From: Chloracidobacterium sp.
GTDB taxonomy: Bacteria; Acidobacteriota; Blastocatellia; Pyrinomonadales; Pyrinomonadaceae
NCBI GenBank assembly: GCA_016716305.1
Contig: JADJWP010000002.1
Coordinates: 1 to 64,000, forward strand
Length of the DNA stretch: 64,000 nt
Direction of reading: 5' to 3'
Both the position numbers and the translations under genes were made by a program. The notes under the pieces are model-generated. The model was not told the origin of the DNA. It made no database searches and saw only the letters and a list, made by a program, of their open reading frames with translations. The number at the start of each line of letters is the position of its first letter. Position 1 is the stretch's first letter. Positions 38,565 through 48,053 of the stretch are shown here, piece by piece.

Positions 38565-40765
38565 AAGACGTGAAATCCATTACATCGGCCTCGAGTCATA
38601 ACCTGTTTCATAGGCTTCTCCGAATCGCATGTTGGACGGCCGCATTGGGTAGCCTTGTATTTGCTTTTTTATCGCCGCAGTATCGAGACGGCGAAGGATT
38701 TTTCAGAGGGAATGTGTGTTTCCCGATTGCCCTTGCAATTGCCCTCTTCTTGGTAGGATATGGATCATCGAAATCATGGAAGGAGACCGCCTTCTGGCTG
38801 GCATTAATACTAGTTGGGCAGGCAGCTGCAGTGCAATTAATCGATGCGGGTCAGGTGATCAGGTACCCACATTATCGGCCTTTCATGACATTGATTTCAG
38901 CTTCGCCGTGGTTCGTATCGGTGATTGCTCTTCAGGCGATTTTCGTATTGATCGGATTACGCGGTCGATTCAATAAAATCAAATCGTGGGTCTCCGGCAA
39001 TTTTAATTCTTGGCAGTTTGCCGGATTAGTCTTTTGTTTCTTCGTCACAAGTGCCACGGTATCGCGAGACACCGGCCTTTATATTCAAGAAATCCCACTT
39101 GCTGGGTTCATTCAGTTTATAAATTTGATCAATATCGTGATTGCGGTATGGGCGATTCCTGAACCCGTCGTACTTCTTTGGCGCACTCGAATGGAGCGAT
39201 TGTCAAGATCAGCCTCGCGCGGCAAGTGGAAATTTGATCCCGTCGCTATCGCAGCCGCAATTTTTGCAGCCATATTGGCTGGCGTTTTGAGCTTTTTTGT
39301 CTACGAACGTCATCCACACCTAGGTGATGAAGTAGCATATCTGTACCAAGCGCGCTATTTGGCATCGGGTATGCTTTCTATGCCTGTCCCTGTACCGCTG
39401 GAGGCGTTCAACTTGGATCTGTTCGATTTCGACACCCAGAGATGGTATGCGACTCCGCCGGTTGGCTGGCCTTTGGTGCTTTCATTCGGTGTGATTCTGA
39501 ACGCAGACTGGGTGGTTAATCCGGTTTTATCAGGTATGTGCGTTTTGCTTACGTTTTTGCTGGTACATGAATTGTATGACCGACAAACGGCGAGATTGAC
39601 TGTGTCGCTCTTGGCTCTATCACCATGGCACGCATTTGTTGGGATGAGCTATATGACTCACATGTCGGCATTGGCTTTTGCGCTACTTGCTGCAGTTGCA
39701 GTCGTTTGGTCGGGGAAAAATCGCAGTACGTTCTTGGCGTTGGTAGGCGGAATGGCGACCGGTATGGTTGGGATGATTCGTCCCCTAGAAGGGGCGATAA
39801 TGGGTTTTTTACTTGGACTATGGGTAATCGGTATTGGTCGCAAGCGCTTGAAATTAACAGGAATTCTTGCCTGGATACTAGGTATCAGTTTTATTGCAGT
39901 AGCGATTTTTTATTACAATCATCTGCTGACCGGAGACCCAACAAAATTTCCAATAATGGTTTGGGCCGACAAGTACATGGGTGTGAACAGCAATGCATTC
40001 GGTTTTGGGCCTGAACGCGGAAGCGGGTGGCCAATCGATCCTTATCCAGGACATAGTCCGCTTGACGCAATAATCAACTCTAACCTGAACATTACTGCGA
40101 TCAACGCCGAACTTTTCGGTTGGAGTACTGGCTCACTGATCTTAATATTGCTGTTCTGCTTTTGGCTAAAATTTCGCGGAGCAGATTGGCAGATGGCGAT
40201 TATGCTTGCAGCGGTTTACATAACGCATTTCTTTTATTGGTTCAGCGGCGGTCCTGATTTCGCCGCACGGTACTGGTTTCTGATGGTTGTTCCCTGTGTG
40301 GTTCTTTCAGTGAGGGGGGTACAGGAGTTGAGCGCGAGGCTCGATCGCAACCAGCGTACGGCGGGGATCTTGAATCTTAGGGCACTCGCGGCTGCGATTT
40401 TCTTGAGCCTGATATCGATTATTGGCTTTACTGCGTGGCGGTCGATCGACAAGTATCACCATTATCTTAAAATGCGTCCGGATGTGCGTCACCTCGCCAG
40501 TGAATACAGATTTGGCAAGAGCTTGATTCTCATCCGCGGTGAGCAGTTCCCTGATTTTGCATCTGCGGCCATATATAACCCAATTGATCTACAAGCAGAG
40601 GTTCCGATCTATGCGTGGGATGAAAATCCGAATTTACGTCTCAGAATTCTGCAGGCTTTTAGAGATCGACCCGTATGGATCGTGAATGGGCCTTCACTGA
40701 CAAATGGGGGTTTCCAAGTCGTTGAAGGGCCATTGTCGGTTGACGTAGTTTTGCAGCGAAAGTAG
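38561..40765 (+). CDS. Multi-span GT-C glycosyltransferase (GT39/ArnT-like)
   Basis: 734 residues, TTG start overlapping the flippase stop. Many hydrophobic helices, with the first large periplasmic loop containing HLGDEVAYLYQARYLASG, the D-E acidic pair of GT-C enzymes that use polyprenyl-phosphate sugars. The soluble C-terminal tail (AAIYNPIDLQAEVPIYAWDE onwards) is closely matched by the remnant at 53005-53205, so a paralogue once stood there. Could also act as a polymerase. Confidence 0.8.
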   Translation: MKDVKSITSASSHNLFHRLLRIACWTAALGSLVFAFLSPQYRDGEGFFRGNVCFPIALAIALFLVGYGSSKSWKETAFWLALILVGQAAAVQLIDAGQVIRYPHYRPFMTLISASPWFVSVIALQAIFVLIGLRGRFNKIKSWVSGNFNSWQFAGLVFCFFVTSATVSRDTGLYIQEIPLAGFIQFINLINIVIAVWAIPEPVVLLWRTRMERLSRSASRGKWKFDPVAIAAAIFAAILAGVLSFFVYERHPHLGDEVAYLYQARYLASGMLSMPVPVPLEAFNLDLFDFDTQRWYATPPVGWPLVLSFGVILNADWVVNPVLSGMCVLLTFLLVHELYDRQTARLTVSLLALSPWHAFVGMSYMTHMSALAFALLAAVAVVWSGKNRSTFLALVGGMATGMVGMIRPLEGAIMGFLLGLWVIGIGRKRLKLTGILAWILGISFIAVAIFYYNHLLTGDPTKFPIMVWADKYMGVNSNAFGFGPERGSGWPIDPYPGHSPLDAIINSNLNITAINAELFGWSTGSLILILLFCFWLKFRGADWQMAIMLAAVYITHFFYWFSGGPDFAARYWFLMVVPCVVLSVRGVQELSARLDRNQRTAGILNLRALAAAIFLSLISIIGFTAWRSIDKYHHYLKMRPDVRHLASEYRFGKSLILIRGEQFPDFASAAIYNPIDLQAEVPIYAWDENPNLRLRILQAFRDRPVWIVNGPSLTNGGFQVVEGPLSVDVVLQRK

Positions 40766-40805
40766 CCGACTCAAGTTGTCTTAATTCAAGTATTACAATG
40801 AATCG

Positions 40806-42104
40806 ATGAAATCAGTCGCAGGAGAATTCATTATAGATCGGCTGCGAACCGATACCAAAAACTCGCAATTTCGTAGACTGACCTACTTATTATTGCTTCT
40901 TATCCTTTGCATCGCGATTGTTGGGATAGCCTTACCAGCCGGCTTGGGCTGGGACTTTGCAAACTTCTATGATACCGGACGGCGTGCGGCATCTTGGCAA
41001 ATATCTGATTTGTACAAGCCGGAAAGTCTTATCGATGGTGAGATGCCTCAGGGCAAGCTTTCATTCTGGGGTGCGCCGATTTCTGCCTTGTTTTATATGC
41101 CCTTAGGCCTTTTTTCGGCAGAATTGGCCTTGGTTCTCTTTAAGATTCAGAACACGCTCGCATGTTTTGCCGCATTATACCTGACTTATTTGCAGAATCG
41201 TCGATACCTTGGGTCCAAAATAACGACAGATTGGCGCTTTGCAGCCTTGTTTGCAGGAATAGTGTTGATATTTCAGCCGATTTGGTCAATTTACCGAATT
41301 GGTGGGCAAACGACCCCTACGGTCTTCCTACTGTTTTCGATCGCCTTGCATTATTACATGCGAGAGAAATTTCGACTTTCGTCAATATGTATCGCTTTGG
41401 CATTATTGATTAAACCGGGATTTGTATTTGTTCTTTTGCCACTCGGCCTAGTTTCCGGTTGGAAATTTCTTAGGGAAATCCTGCTTATTTTTACGGTAAT
41501 CGGACTGTTTTCGTTCTTTCTCTTGGGTTGGAACGTGCACTATGAGTTCCTGAAAGTCATGATGCTCGGCTCAGTCAAAGCGTTTTCTTGGCAGTATAAC
41601 AGTTCACTCTACGTAATGGTTGAGAATTTACGATTTTTGCCCGTTGACCAGGTCAATCCTGAAATAATCGGAGCGCTTCTATTGCTCGTTAAACTTTCGG
41701 TGGTTGTTTTATTCGGCCTCTTGTTTTGGACGAGTCGAACTGAACACTGGACAACGGCATCCCGAAGTCGATTCAATTTCTTGATGTCCATTACATTTTG
41801 TCTTATGATTTCGCAAACGGTTTGGGAGCACTATCTAATTATTCTCTTTCCGCTTCTCGCCTATATAGTCGCAAATCACACTAGCTTCAGTTTAGGCGCG
41901 CGGATACTAGTTGCGATCGCTATCGTAATGTCATTTGGCCAGAACATCGTTTTTGTGAATTTTCTCGAAGCCCAAGTCAGTTTCGATACGATTCCGGAGT
42001 TGGTCTTAATTGGGCTATTGAAGAGTTGTCCTTTGTGGCTTATATTCACTTTCTTACTAAAATACCGAGTCGAATTCTTCCGGAGTTTTGTTCATCCAAA
42101 ATAG
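40806..42104 (+). CDS. GT87-like polyprenol-phosphate mannosyltransferase family protein
   Basis: 432 residues with about 10-11 hydrophobic helices. The signatures WDFANFYDTGRRA (acidic first loop) and LLIKPGFVFVLLPLGL (conserved K-P loop) are those of GT87 / DUF2029 transferases, which use polyprenyl-phosphate mannose or similar donors outside the membrane. It is followed 25 bp later by the CofD-GT fusion. Confidence 0.82.
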   Translation: MKSVAGEFIIDRLRTDTKNSQFRRLTYLLLLLILCIAIVGIALPAGLGWDFANFYDTGRRAASWQISDLYKPESLIDGEMPQGKLSFWGAPISALFYMPLGLFSAELALVLFKIQNTLACFAALYLTYLQNRRYLGSKITTDWRFAALFAGIVLIFQPIWSIYRIGGQTTPTVFLLFSIALHYYMREKFRLSSICIALALLIKPGFVFVLLPLGLVSGWKFLREILLIFTVIGLFSFFLLGWNVHYEFLKVMMLGSVKAFSWQYNSSLYVMVENLRFLPVDQVNPEIIGALLLLVKLSVVVLFGLLFWTSRTEHWTTASRSRFNFLMSITFCLMISQTVWEHYLIILFPLLAYIVANHTSFSLGARILVAIAIVMSFGQNIVFVNFLEAQVSFDTIPELVLIGLLKSCPLWLIFTFLLKYRVEFFRSFVHPK

Positions 42105-42129
42105 TCGTAACTGACAAAAAGGAGTTAAA

Positions 42130-44274
42130 TTGGCTGTGAAAACACGTGAGACGGAAATTCACTTTCGCGAAAGCCGGAGTCAACTCAAGAACATCGTAAA
42201 AGTGGTGCTTTTTTCTGGTGGAAGAGGATCGCGGGTATTGTCCAAGGAGTTGATCAATCACCCGCAAGTTAGACTCACACTTGCCGTGAATGGATACGAT
42301 GACGGAGCGTCTACTGGCGAGATTCGAAGGTATTTAGGAGATTGTCTTGGACCTTCAGACTTTCGCAAAAATGCCTCACGAATGGCTCGCGAGCTTAGGT
42401 CGTGCCAAACTGAGCTAATTGACATCCTCGATTTCCGACTGCCGGTTGGTTGTTCGAATAGTGAGGGTTTAGCGACAGTGCAAATGTTATCGGGGCGCAA
42501 CTTTGAACCCACTACTGACTGGCAAACGAAACTCCTGGAATACTCTGCCAAACTTGAATCTGGAAGACAGTCGCTTTTATTCACCAAGTTGGCTCGATTC
42601 GAAAAAGAACTCGGACGGGGAAGTCGTGTCTTTTCTTTTTCGGACTGCGCTCTCGGGAACATCGTCTTCGCTGGGTCTTTCCTAGAAATGGGCCGAAGTT
42701 TTAACGATGCAATCGATGATTATTGTTCATTGTTGGGTTTGCCTCTAGGGCTAATTGAAAACGTCACCAGTGGCGAAAACGCATGTCTGGTTGCCTTAAA
42801 TCGAGATAACAAGCTTCTCGCAACCGAGGCCGACATAGTAAGTTCCGCCAAGCGCAATTTCATCAAGGATATATTCCTGTTCGATCGAGTCTTGACTTCG
42901 GAAGAAGAAGCATGGGCGGCGACCGCTACAAATGAAGAAATCCGGAGATTAATTACACAACGCACAAAGGTTCCGTCCGTCAACCCGCGTCTCATTGATC
43001 GGGTTTCAGAGGCGGATTTAATAATTTACTCGCCGGGCACGCAGCACTCAAGTCTTTTTCCATCATACTTGACTCCTGGTTTGGGCGAAGCAATCGCAAA
43101 TAACCTGACGGCAGTAAAGCTTCTAATTACCAATTTGCAGGAAGACGCCGAAATTCCCGACAGTAGTGCTGTCGATATTATAGAAAGGGCCGTCTTTTAT
43201 CTTAAGGCTCGGAACACTAGACCGATCCCCACTCCTTGCTTGATTACACATTACCTTCTAAACGACCATCGCCAAACGAAAGAAGAAAAACCTTATGTAC
43301 CGCTTGGACGACTGGAAAGTCTCGAAGACCCGCGACTGGTTCGTATCGGCAATTATGAAGAGGGCACGACAGGCACGCACGATGCTGCGAAGATCGTGTT
43401 GCCGTTTATCAAGTCGATCCTAAACCGTGAAGAGAGCCAGAATATCGCGGTCTGGTTGCTTGAATGTGATTCACTAGACAAGATCGCCCAGACCTTACTT
43501 GAAGCGGTTCGTGGGGGCTTAGACGGGCTACCGTTTTCGACCACCTTTTTTTATTCCTTCACGGAATCATTAGACAGTACATTTACCAGCCTGCTACCGT
43601 TTGATGTCCGTAATGTAAAGACTGACGGAAAGTCGGAAACAGACGCGTTTCGGAAGTCATTGATAGAGAACGAATTCGATTATGTCCTTCTGTTTGATTC
43701 CTCAGGGATGTACAAGGGGGAAGAGGTCGTAAATTTGATCTCATCGCTTACAAATCCAAGGTTCGATGCCGTATGGGGAAGCCGTCGATTATCCGTCAAA
43801 GATATCGTCGAATCATACAAGTTCCGGTATCGGGACAAGTTTCTGCTTGGAACTGTCAGTTTTGTAGGTAGCCATTTGCTCAGTTTGGCGTATTTATTTC
43901 GTTATGGGCGTTATATGTCAGACACGCTTTCAGCGGTCAGGGTCGTTAGAGCCTCTTATCTGCTTGATGAGAAACTCGAAATTGACGCGCCGAACTTCAA
44001 CCAGAAGTTGCTTTGCTCGCTTTTGGAGGACAGAGCTGAATTATTGGAAACGCCGGTACGGTTTTTCCCGCTCTCACCGGATAAAGTGAAGCGAACGACT
44101 GTCTTGGACGGTCTCCTGTCCCTAATTACTGTCTTTACGAGCGTTTTCAGGTTTAAGCGCAGTGCACTGAGAACGGAAGAATTGCTTGGATCGGTTTTTC
44201 CGAGTCGGAGATACCCTGCGGCAGCGGAACGATTGATCGCAAAAAGAAAGAGCCAACCGAAGGAGATTATTTGA
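42130..44274 (+). CDS. CofD/YvcK-like domain fused to a degenerate GT-A domain
   Basis: 714 residues, TTG start after AGGAG. Residues about 22-370 match the CofD/YvcK fold: nucleotide loop VLFSGGRGSRVL (GGRGS 30-34), VNGYDDGASTGEIRR (54-67) and IYSPGTQHSSLFPSYLTPG (from 299), like the PGSLYTSVLPNLL motif of YvcK. Residues about 420-714 resemble a GT2 domain like the gene at 45716 (AVWGSRR, MSDTLSAVRVVRAS), but the D-x-D is replaced by D523-S-S-G. CofD transfers a phospho-lactate type unit and YvcK binds UDP-sugars; which applies here is unknown. The neighbours are a HAD phosphatase and a nucleotidyltransferase. Confidence 0.8.
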   Translation: MAVKTRETEIHFRESRSQLKNIVKVVLFSGGRGSRVLSKELINHPQVRLTLAVNGYDDGASTGEIRRYLGDCLGPSDFRKNASRMARELRSCQTELIDILDFRLPVGCSNSEGLATVQMLSGRNFEPTTDWQTKLLEYSAKLESGRQSLLFTKLARFEKELGRGSRVFSFSDCALGNIVFAGSFLEMGRSFNDAIDDYCSLLGLPLGLIENVTSGENACLVALNRDNKLLATEADIVSSAKRNFIKDIFLFDRVLTSEEEAWAATATNEEIRRLITQRTKVPSVNPRLIDRVSEADLIIYSPGTQHSSLFPSYLTPGLGEAIANNLTAVKLLITNLQEDAEIPDSSAVDIIERAVFYLKARNTRPIPTPCLITHYLLNDHRQTKEEKPYVPLGRLESLEDPRLVRIGNYEEGTTGTHDAAKIVLPFIKSILNREESQNIAVWLLECDSLDKIAQTLLEAVRGGLDGLPFSTTFFYSFTESLDSTFTSLLPFDVRNVKTDGKSETDAFRKSLIENEFDYVLLFDSSGMYKGEEVVNLISSLTNPRFDAVWGSRRLSVKDIVESYKFRYRDKFLLGTVSFVGSHLLSLAYLFRYGRYMSDTLSAVRVVRASYLLDEKLEIDAPNFNQKLLCSLLEDRAELLETPVRFFPLSPDKVKRTTVLDGLLSLITVFTSVFRFKRSALRTEELLGSVFPSRRYPAAAERLIAKRKSQPKEII

Positions 44275-44338
44275 TAGTGAAAGATAGCTCGTAAGAGATT
44301 AGGTTGAGGGCGTATACAAGATCGAATTATCTTGAGCT

Positions 44339-44980
44339 ATGGAATTCGAATTAGTCATATTCGATCTAGATGGTGTTTTGGTAGATTCGTCGTCATGCCA
44401 CGCACATGCTTTCAATGACCTGTGGTCACTCCTAGAATTGACAGGACCTAGTTACGAATCCATTGCAGGTCGCAGCACAATAGAGGTGATAGAGCAAGCG
44501 ACGATCGAAAAAGAACCTAAACCGGAGCAAATTGCGGAATGGGTTGCATTCAAACAGCAGCGAGCCCGCGAATACATGGTGAACAGGGAAATCGCCTTTG
44601 AGGATAGCGAGAAATGCATAAGGTTCCTGCATGAAATAGGTCAACGACTTGCGCTTGGTACTGGTGCGTCCCGTGAGACCGCACAGATGGTGCTCCGACG
44701 GTTTGGATGGGAGACGGCGTTTTCGACCATTGTCACTGGTGAAGATGTAGTTAACGGTAAACCCGCACCGGAAATATTTCTAAAGATAATGGATCGCATG
44801 AATATTTTACCGATTCGCACGCTAATAGTTGAAGACAGCAGATCAGGGCTTTCAGCCGCGCTCGCATCAAACGCATTTTCAGCAATTGTTAGAAGCGGGA
44901 TACAGATCCAGAACGAACGATTTATTGGCAGTTTCCCCGACATTGAATCAATGCTTAGATCTATAAAAGAGGTACTCTAA
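44339..44980 (+). CDS. HAD-superfamily phosphatase (phosphoglucomutase-like)
   Basis: 213 residues, subfamily I HAD. Motif I DLDGVLVDS (nucleophile Asp), motif II GTGAS, motif III Lys in NGKPAPEIF and motif IV VEDSRSG are all present, with a helical cap domain between I and II. Probably a sugar-phosphate or phosphoglycolate-type phosphatase serving the nucleotidyltransferase that starts on its stop codon (1-bp overlap). Confidence 0.9.
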   Translation: MEFELVIFDLDGVLVDSSSCHAHAFNDLWSLLELTGPSYESIAGRSTIEVIEQATIEKEPKPEQIAEWVAFKQQRAREYMVNREIAFEDSEKCIRFLHEIGQRLALGTGASRETAQMVLRRFGWETAFSTIVTGEDVVNGKPAPEIFLKIMDRMNILPIRTLIVEDSRSGLSAALASNAFSAIVRSGIQIQNERFIGSFPDIESMLRSIKEVL

Positions 44981-45756
44981 TGGGTCGAGTGTTGATCATT
45001 CCAGCTGCGGGGTTAGGCTCGCGTCTCCAATCTGATGTGCCTAAAGTGCTATTTCCCGTAAATGGTCGGCCGATGATTGATTACCTAATCGACCTCTATG
45101 CGCCGTTTGTCGATCGCATTGTGTTGGTGATAAATCCGAGTCATTCCGCAATTATCGACGCTTATTGCGAAATGTATGACCGTCCTTTTGATATCGCCAT
45201 ACAAGTGTCACCGACAGGTATGCTCGATGCTATCTTGATGGCACGGAATTGTGTGGAGAAAAATTTGCATCATGATCGAGATCAAGTTTGGATAACATGG
45301 TGCGATCAGATTGCTGTGAACCCAAATACGGTGAAAAAATTGGCCGTACTTGCCGAAAGATGCGATGGCGTTATAATGCCCACGGTCATTAGGAGTCAGC
45401 CGTACATTCATTGGGTTCGTAATCAGAGTAGTATGATAATTGATTTGCTTCAGCAACGCGAAGGCGATGAAATGCCGAAGATTGGTGAAGGAGATGTCGG
45501 ATTGTTTGCCATGACACGGCGAACGTACCTTGAACTACTCCCGGAATTTGCGGCTAGATCGGGAGTTGGAAAAAAGACAAGTGAGAGTAACTTTTTGCCG
45601 TTTGTCCCATGGGTAGCGAGTAGGGTCGAGGTTGTGACTTTCCCAGTTCAGAACGAGATTGAGTCTATTGGTATAAATACGCGGGACGAGCTTTCTCTGG
45701 TTGAAGACTATTTGAATGGAATTACCCAAACTATCGATCATCGTTCCAGCCTATAA
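44980..45756 (+). CDS. Nucleotidyltransferase (sugar-1-phosphate type)
   Basis: 258 residues. The N-terminal signature IPAAGLGSRLQSDVPKVLFPVNGRPM is that of NTP-transferases such as the GlmU N-domain. A metal-binding WCDQIAVNP segment replaces the usual D-x-D loop, and NEIESIGINTRDEL is the typical C-terminal end. It should activate a sugar (or related) phosphate with NTP. The nucleotide is not predictable. Overlaps the next GT2 start by 41 bp. Confidence 0.85.
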   Translation: MGRVLIIPAAGLGSRLQSDVPKVLFPVNGRPMIDYLIDLYAPFVDRIVLVINPSHSAIIDAYCEMYDRPFDIAIQVSPTGMLDAILMARNCVEKNLHHDRDQVWITWCDQIAVNPNTVKKLAVLAERCDGVIMPTVIRSQPYIHWVRNQSSMIIDLLQQREGDEMPKIGEGDVGLFAMTRRTYLELLPEFAARSGVGKKTSESNFLPFVPWVASRVEVVTFPVQNEIESIGINTRDELSLVEDYLNGITQTIDHRSSL

Positions 45757-46447
45757 CGAAGAGAGATTCATTCGGCAATTACTTGAAAAGGTAATTGCTG
45801 TTGATTTGTCGCAGTTCAATTTGGACAAGGAGGTTATTGTTGTCGATGACTGTTCTAAAGACGGCACGGGAGAAATTATCGGAGCGTTTCCGGGAGTTCG
45901 TTTGATTAAGCATAAACGCAACACCGGAAAGGGGGGGGCAGTCAGAACCGGCATTAATGCAGCTACTGGTCTTTATTTGATAATTCAAGATGCCGATCTT
46001 GAATACGATCCTGCCGATTATCAGAAAATGGTCGCCGCATTGCTGAGAAATCAAACGGCTGCAGTTTATGGGAGCCGGTACTACAAATATCCTGGATACA
46101 GTCGCATAGTTAATTTGCTGACCGGTAAACACAAGCGCCAGTCGTGGCTGGCCTATCTCGGTGGACAAAGCTTGAGTTTCGCTGCTTGTATTTGCACCGG
46201 ACACTACTTGAGCGATACGGTGACGGCACTCAAGCTATTTAGGCGCGAGGTTATCGTGTCTCTGGATTTGCAATCTAACGGTTTCGAACTCGATCACGAA
46301 ATAACCGCTAAGGTTTTTGCACTTGGCGGGCAGATTGAGGAAATCCCGATTAGCTATTTTCCGCGGAGCAAGCGTGACGGTAAGAAAATCGGCCTCAAGG
46401 ACTGGTTTATTGCTATCAAGACTTTTTATCGTTATCGCAATGGATAG
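45716..46447 (+). CDS. DPM-type GT2 glycosyltransferase
   Basis: 243 residues. LSIIVPAYNEERFIRQLL, VIVVDDCSKDGTGEII, IIQDADLEYDP (D-x-D) and VYGSRY are the hallmarks of polyprenyl-phosphate-sugar synthases. The C-terminal EIPISYFPRSKRDGKKIGLKD is also typical. It has no C-terminal membrane helices, like archaeal or short Dpm1. It would charge polyprenyl phosphate with a sugar for the GT-C enzymes of the locus. The GT-like half of the CofD fusion seems derived from this type. Confidence 0.88.
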   Translation: MELPKLSIIVPAYNEERFIRQLLEKVIAVDLSQFNLDKEVIVVDDCSKDGTGEIIGAFPGVRLIKHKRNTGKGGAVRTGINAATGLYLIIQDADLEYDPADYQKMVAALLRNQTAAVYGSRYYKYPGYSRIVNLLTGKHKRQSWLAYLGGQSLSFAACICTGHYLSDTVTALKLFRREVIVSLDLQSNGFELDHEITAKVFALGGQIEEIPISYFPRSKRDGKKIGLKDWFIAIKTFYRYRNG

Positions 46448-46504
46448 GTACCACAAATTCAAAGTCATTTGCTGGTATAACACAGATCTGAATTTAACGA
46501 CGCT

Positions 46505-48049
46505 ATGACCGACAAAGAGTCGAATCTGCAAGGCGATAATGAGCACGTTCGCGCAATTCTGCATGACCGAACCTTGACAATTCGATTGTTCTTGGTCTGC
46601 TGGATCGTTTTTTCGCTTCACTTCGCTACGAATACTGTTCGAGAAATATATCCGGCGTTGAGTCTTGGTGACAGTTTGAGCTTCGATGTTTCAGAGTATG
46701 CGGGGCTTCATCCGGACATCTTTGAAATGCCCGGACGGGGAACTTTCATTAACAATAATCCCGGAGCATCGATCTTGGGTTCGATACCGTACGTATTGTT
46801 TAGACCGCTAACGGATCTGATAGTCGAACGAGTTGAAAGAACTCGAAGGGCTAATCCGGAGTCACAGCCGATCAAATTCGATACGATCTACCCGCTCTCG
46901 CAAGAGTTCCTCAGAAAATCCAGAGAAAAGGGCTTAGATGTGAAATTTGGGCTAGCCGCCGGAATCATGCAAGTCTTTGCGATGGCACCGTTGTCTGCGT
47001 TAGGCGCGGTCGTTATGTTCTGGGTTTTATTTTCCGTATCGAACAATCGAAGAGCGTCGCTTTTGTTTGCGTTTCTTTATGCGTTCGCAACTCCTGTGCT
47101 TTTCCGGACAGCTCAGTTGAACCAGAATATGCTTGTTGCAAATTTTGCCTTATTTGCATTCGCATTGCTTTGGCGGCCGTGGAGTACGAAGGCGTCCGCA
47201 AACCGACCGTTTTACTTCCTTGCGGGGCTTTGCAGCGGATGGACAGTTGTGCTCGACTACAGTGGCCTGGTTGTCGTTTTAGCAATGAGCGCGTATGCGT
47301 TTTCAAAATGGCTCGCAGTTCGAAGCGAAGACCGAACGGTTCAAGATCTGCTACGGTTTGCCGCGGGTGTCGGAATTTGCGCGGTTCTGATGATGGTGTA
47401 TCAATGGGTGTGCTTTGGAAATCCGATCCTTCCTGCCCAAAGCTATATGCCGCCTGCGAATTTTACCGAACTCGGTTATCGAGGATTCTCCTTCCCGCAG
47501 ATCGATCTTTTCTTTGAAACCATGTTCGGATTTCGTTACGGGTTGTTTACGTCCGCGCCGATACTGATCTTGGCATTTCTATTCCCGGTTTGGCTGCGGA
47601 AATCGACCCGTTTTCTTGAAAATCAAGAAATTGTGTTCATTTGCGCGTTTACAATGTTGTTCTTTACGTTTTGTGCTGCCAATCAATACGGGCGCATGCA
47701 GTTCAATACGGGTGTTCGCCACATTGTTCCCGTGGTACCGTTTGTTTTCCTATTGACTGCGAACGTACTTTTTGTTTTGCCTCGAATCGTCTCGGCTTTG
47801 ATTGGAATAGTGGCGACATATTGGTCGTGGTGCCTCGCTATGTACCGCGATGTTGAGCAGGGACTTGGCGTATTCGAATCGGTTAGACACGTAACTCTCG
47901 AAGGCTTCCGTTTTCCATGGCTAACGACGCTGGAAAAAATGGGCTTTGTCCAAGATGCTTCGGCGATTCCGTTGCTCTTTCTTTGTGGTGTAATGATTTG
48001 GGCGATTTTGTCGGTCGGCCATGGTCGGTCGAAACAAGAATTTAGTTAA
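46505..48049 (+). CDS. Multi-span membrane protein, GT-C-like
   Basis: 514 residues with about 11 hydrophobic helices. The first periplasmic loop contains SLGDSLSFDVSEYAGLHPD, with acidic residues as in GT-C enzymes, and later loops carry FGFRYGLFTSAPILIL and YGRMQFNTGVRHIVP. It resembles membrane glycosyltransferases of bacterial glycan loci but I cannot assign a GT family. It stands between a DPM-type GT2 and a GT39-like gene. Confidence 0.65.
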   Translation: MTDKESNLQGDNEHVRAILHDRTLTIRLFLVCWIVFSLHFATNTVREIYPALSLGDSLSFDVSEYAGLHPDIFEMPGRGTFINNNPGASILGSIPYVLFRPLTDLIVERVERTRRANPESQPIKFDTIYPLSQEFLRKSREKGLDVKFGLAAGIMQVFAMAPLSALGAVVMFWVLFSVSNNRRASLLFAFLYAFATPVLFRTAQLNQNMLVANFALFAFALLWRPWSTKASANRPFYFLAGLCSGWTVVLDYSGLVVVLAMSAYAFSKWLAVRSEDRTVQDLLRFAAGVGICAVLMMVYQWVCFGNPILPAQSYMPPANFTELGYRGFSFPQIDLFFETMFGFRYGLFTSAPILILAFLFPVWLRKSTRFLENQEIVFICAFTMLFFTFCAANQYGRMQFNTGVRHIVPVVPFVFLLTANVLFVLPRIVSALIGIVATYWSWCLAMYRDVEQGLGVFESVRHVTLEGFRFPWLTTLEKMGFVQDASAIPLLFLCGVMIWAILSVGHGRSKQEFS

Positions 48050-48053
48050 TTAA

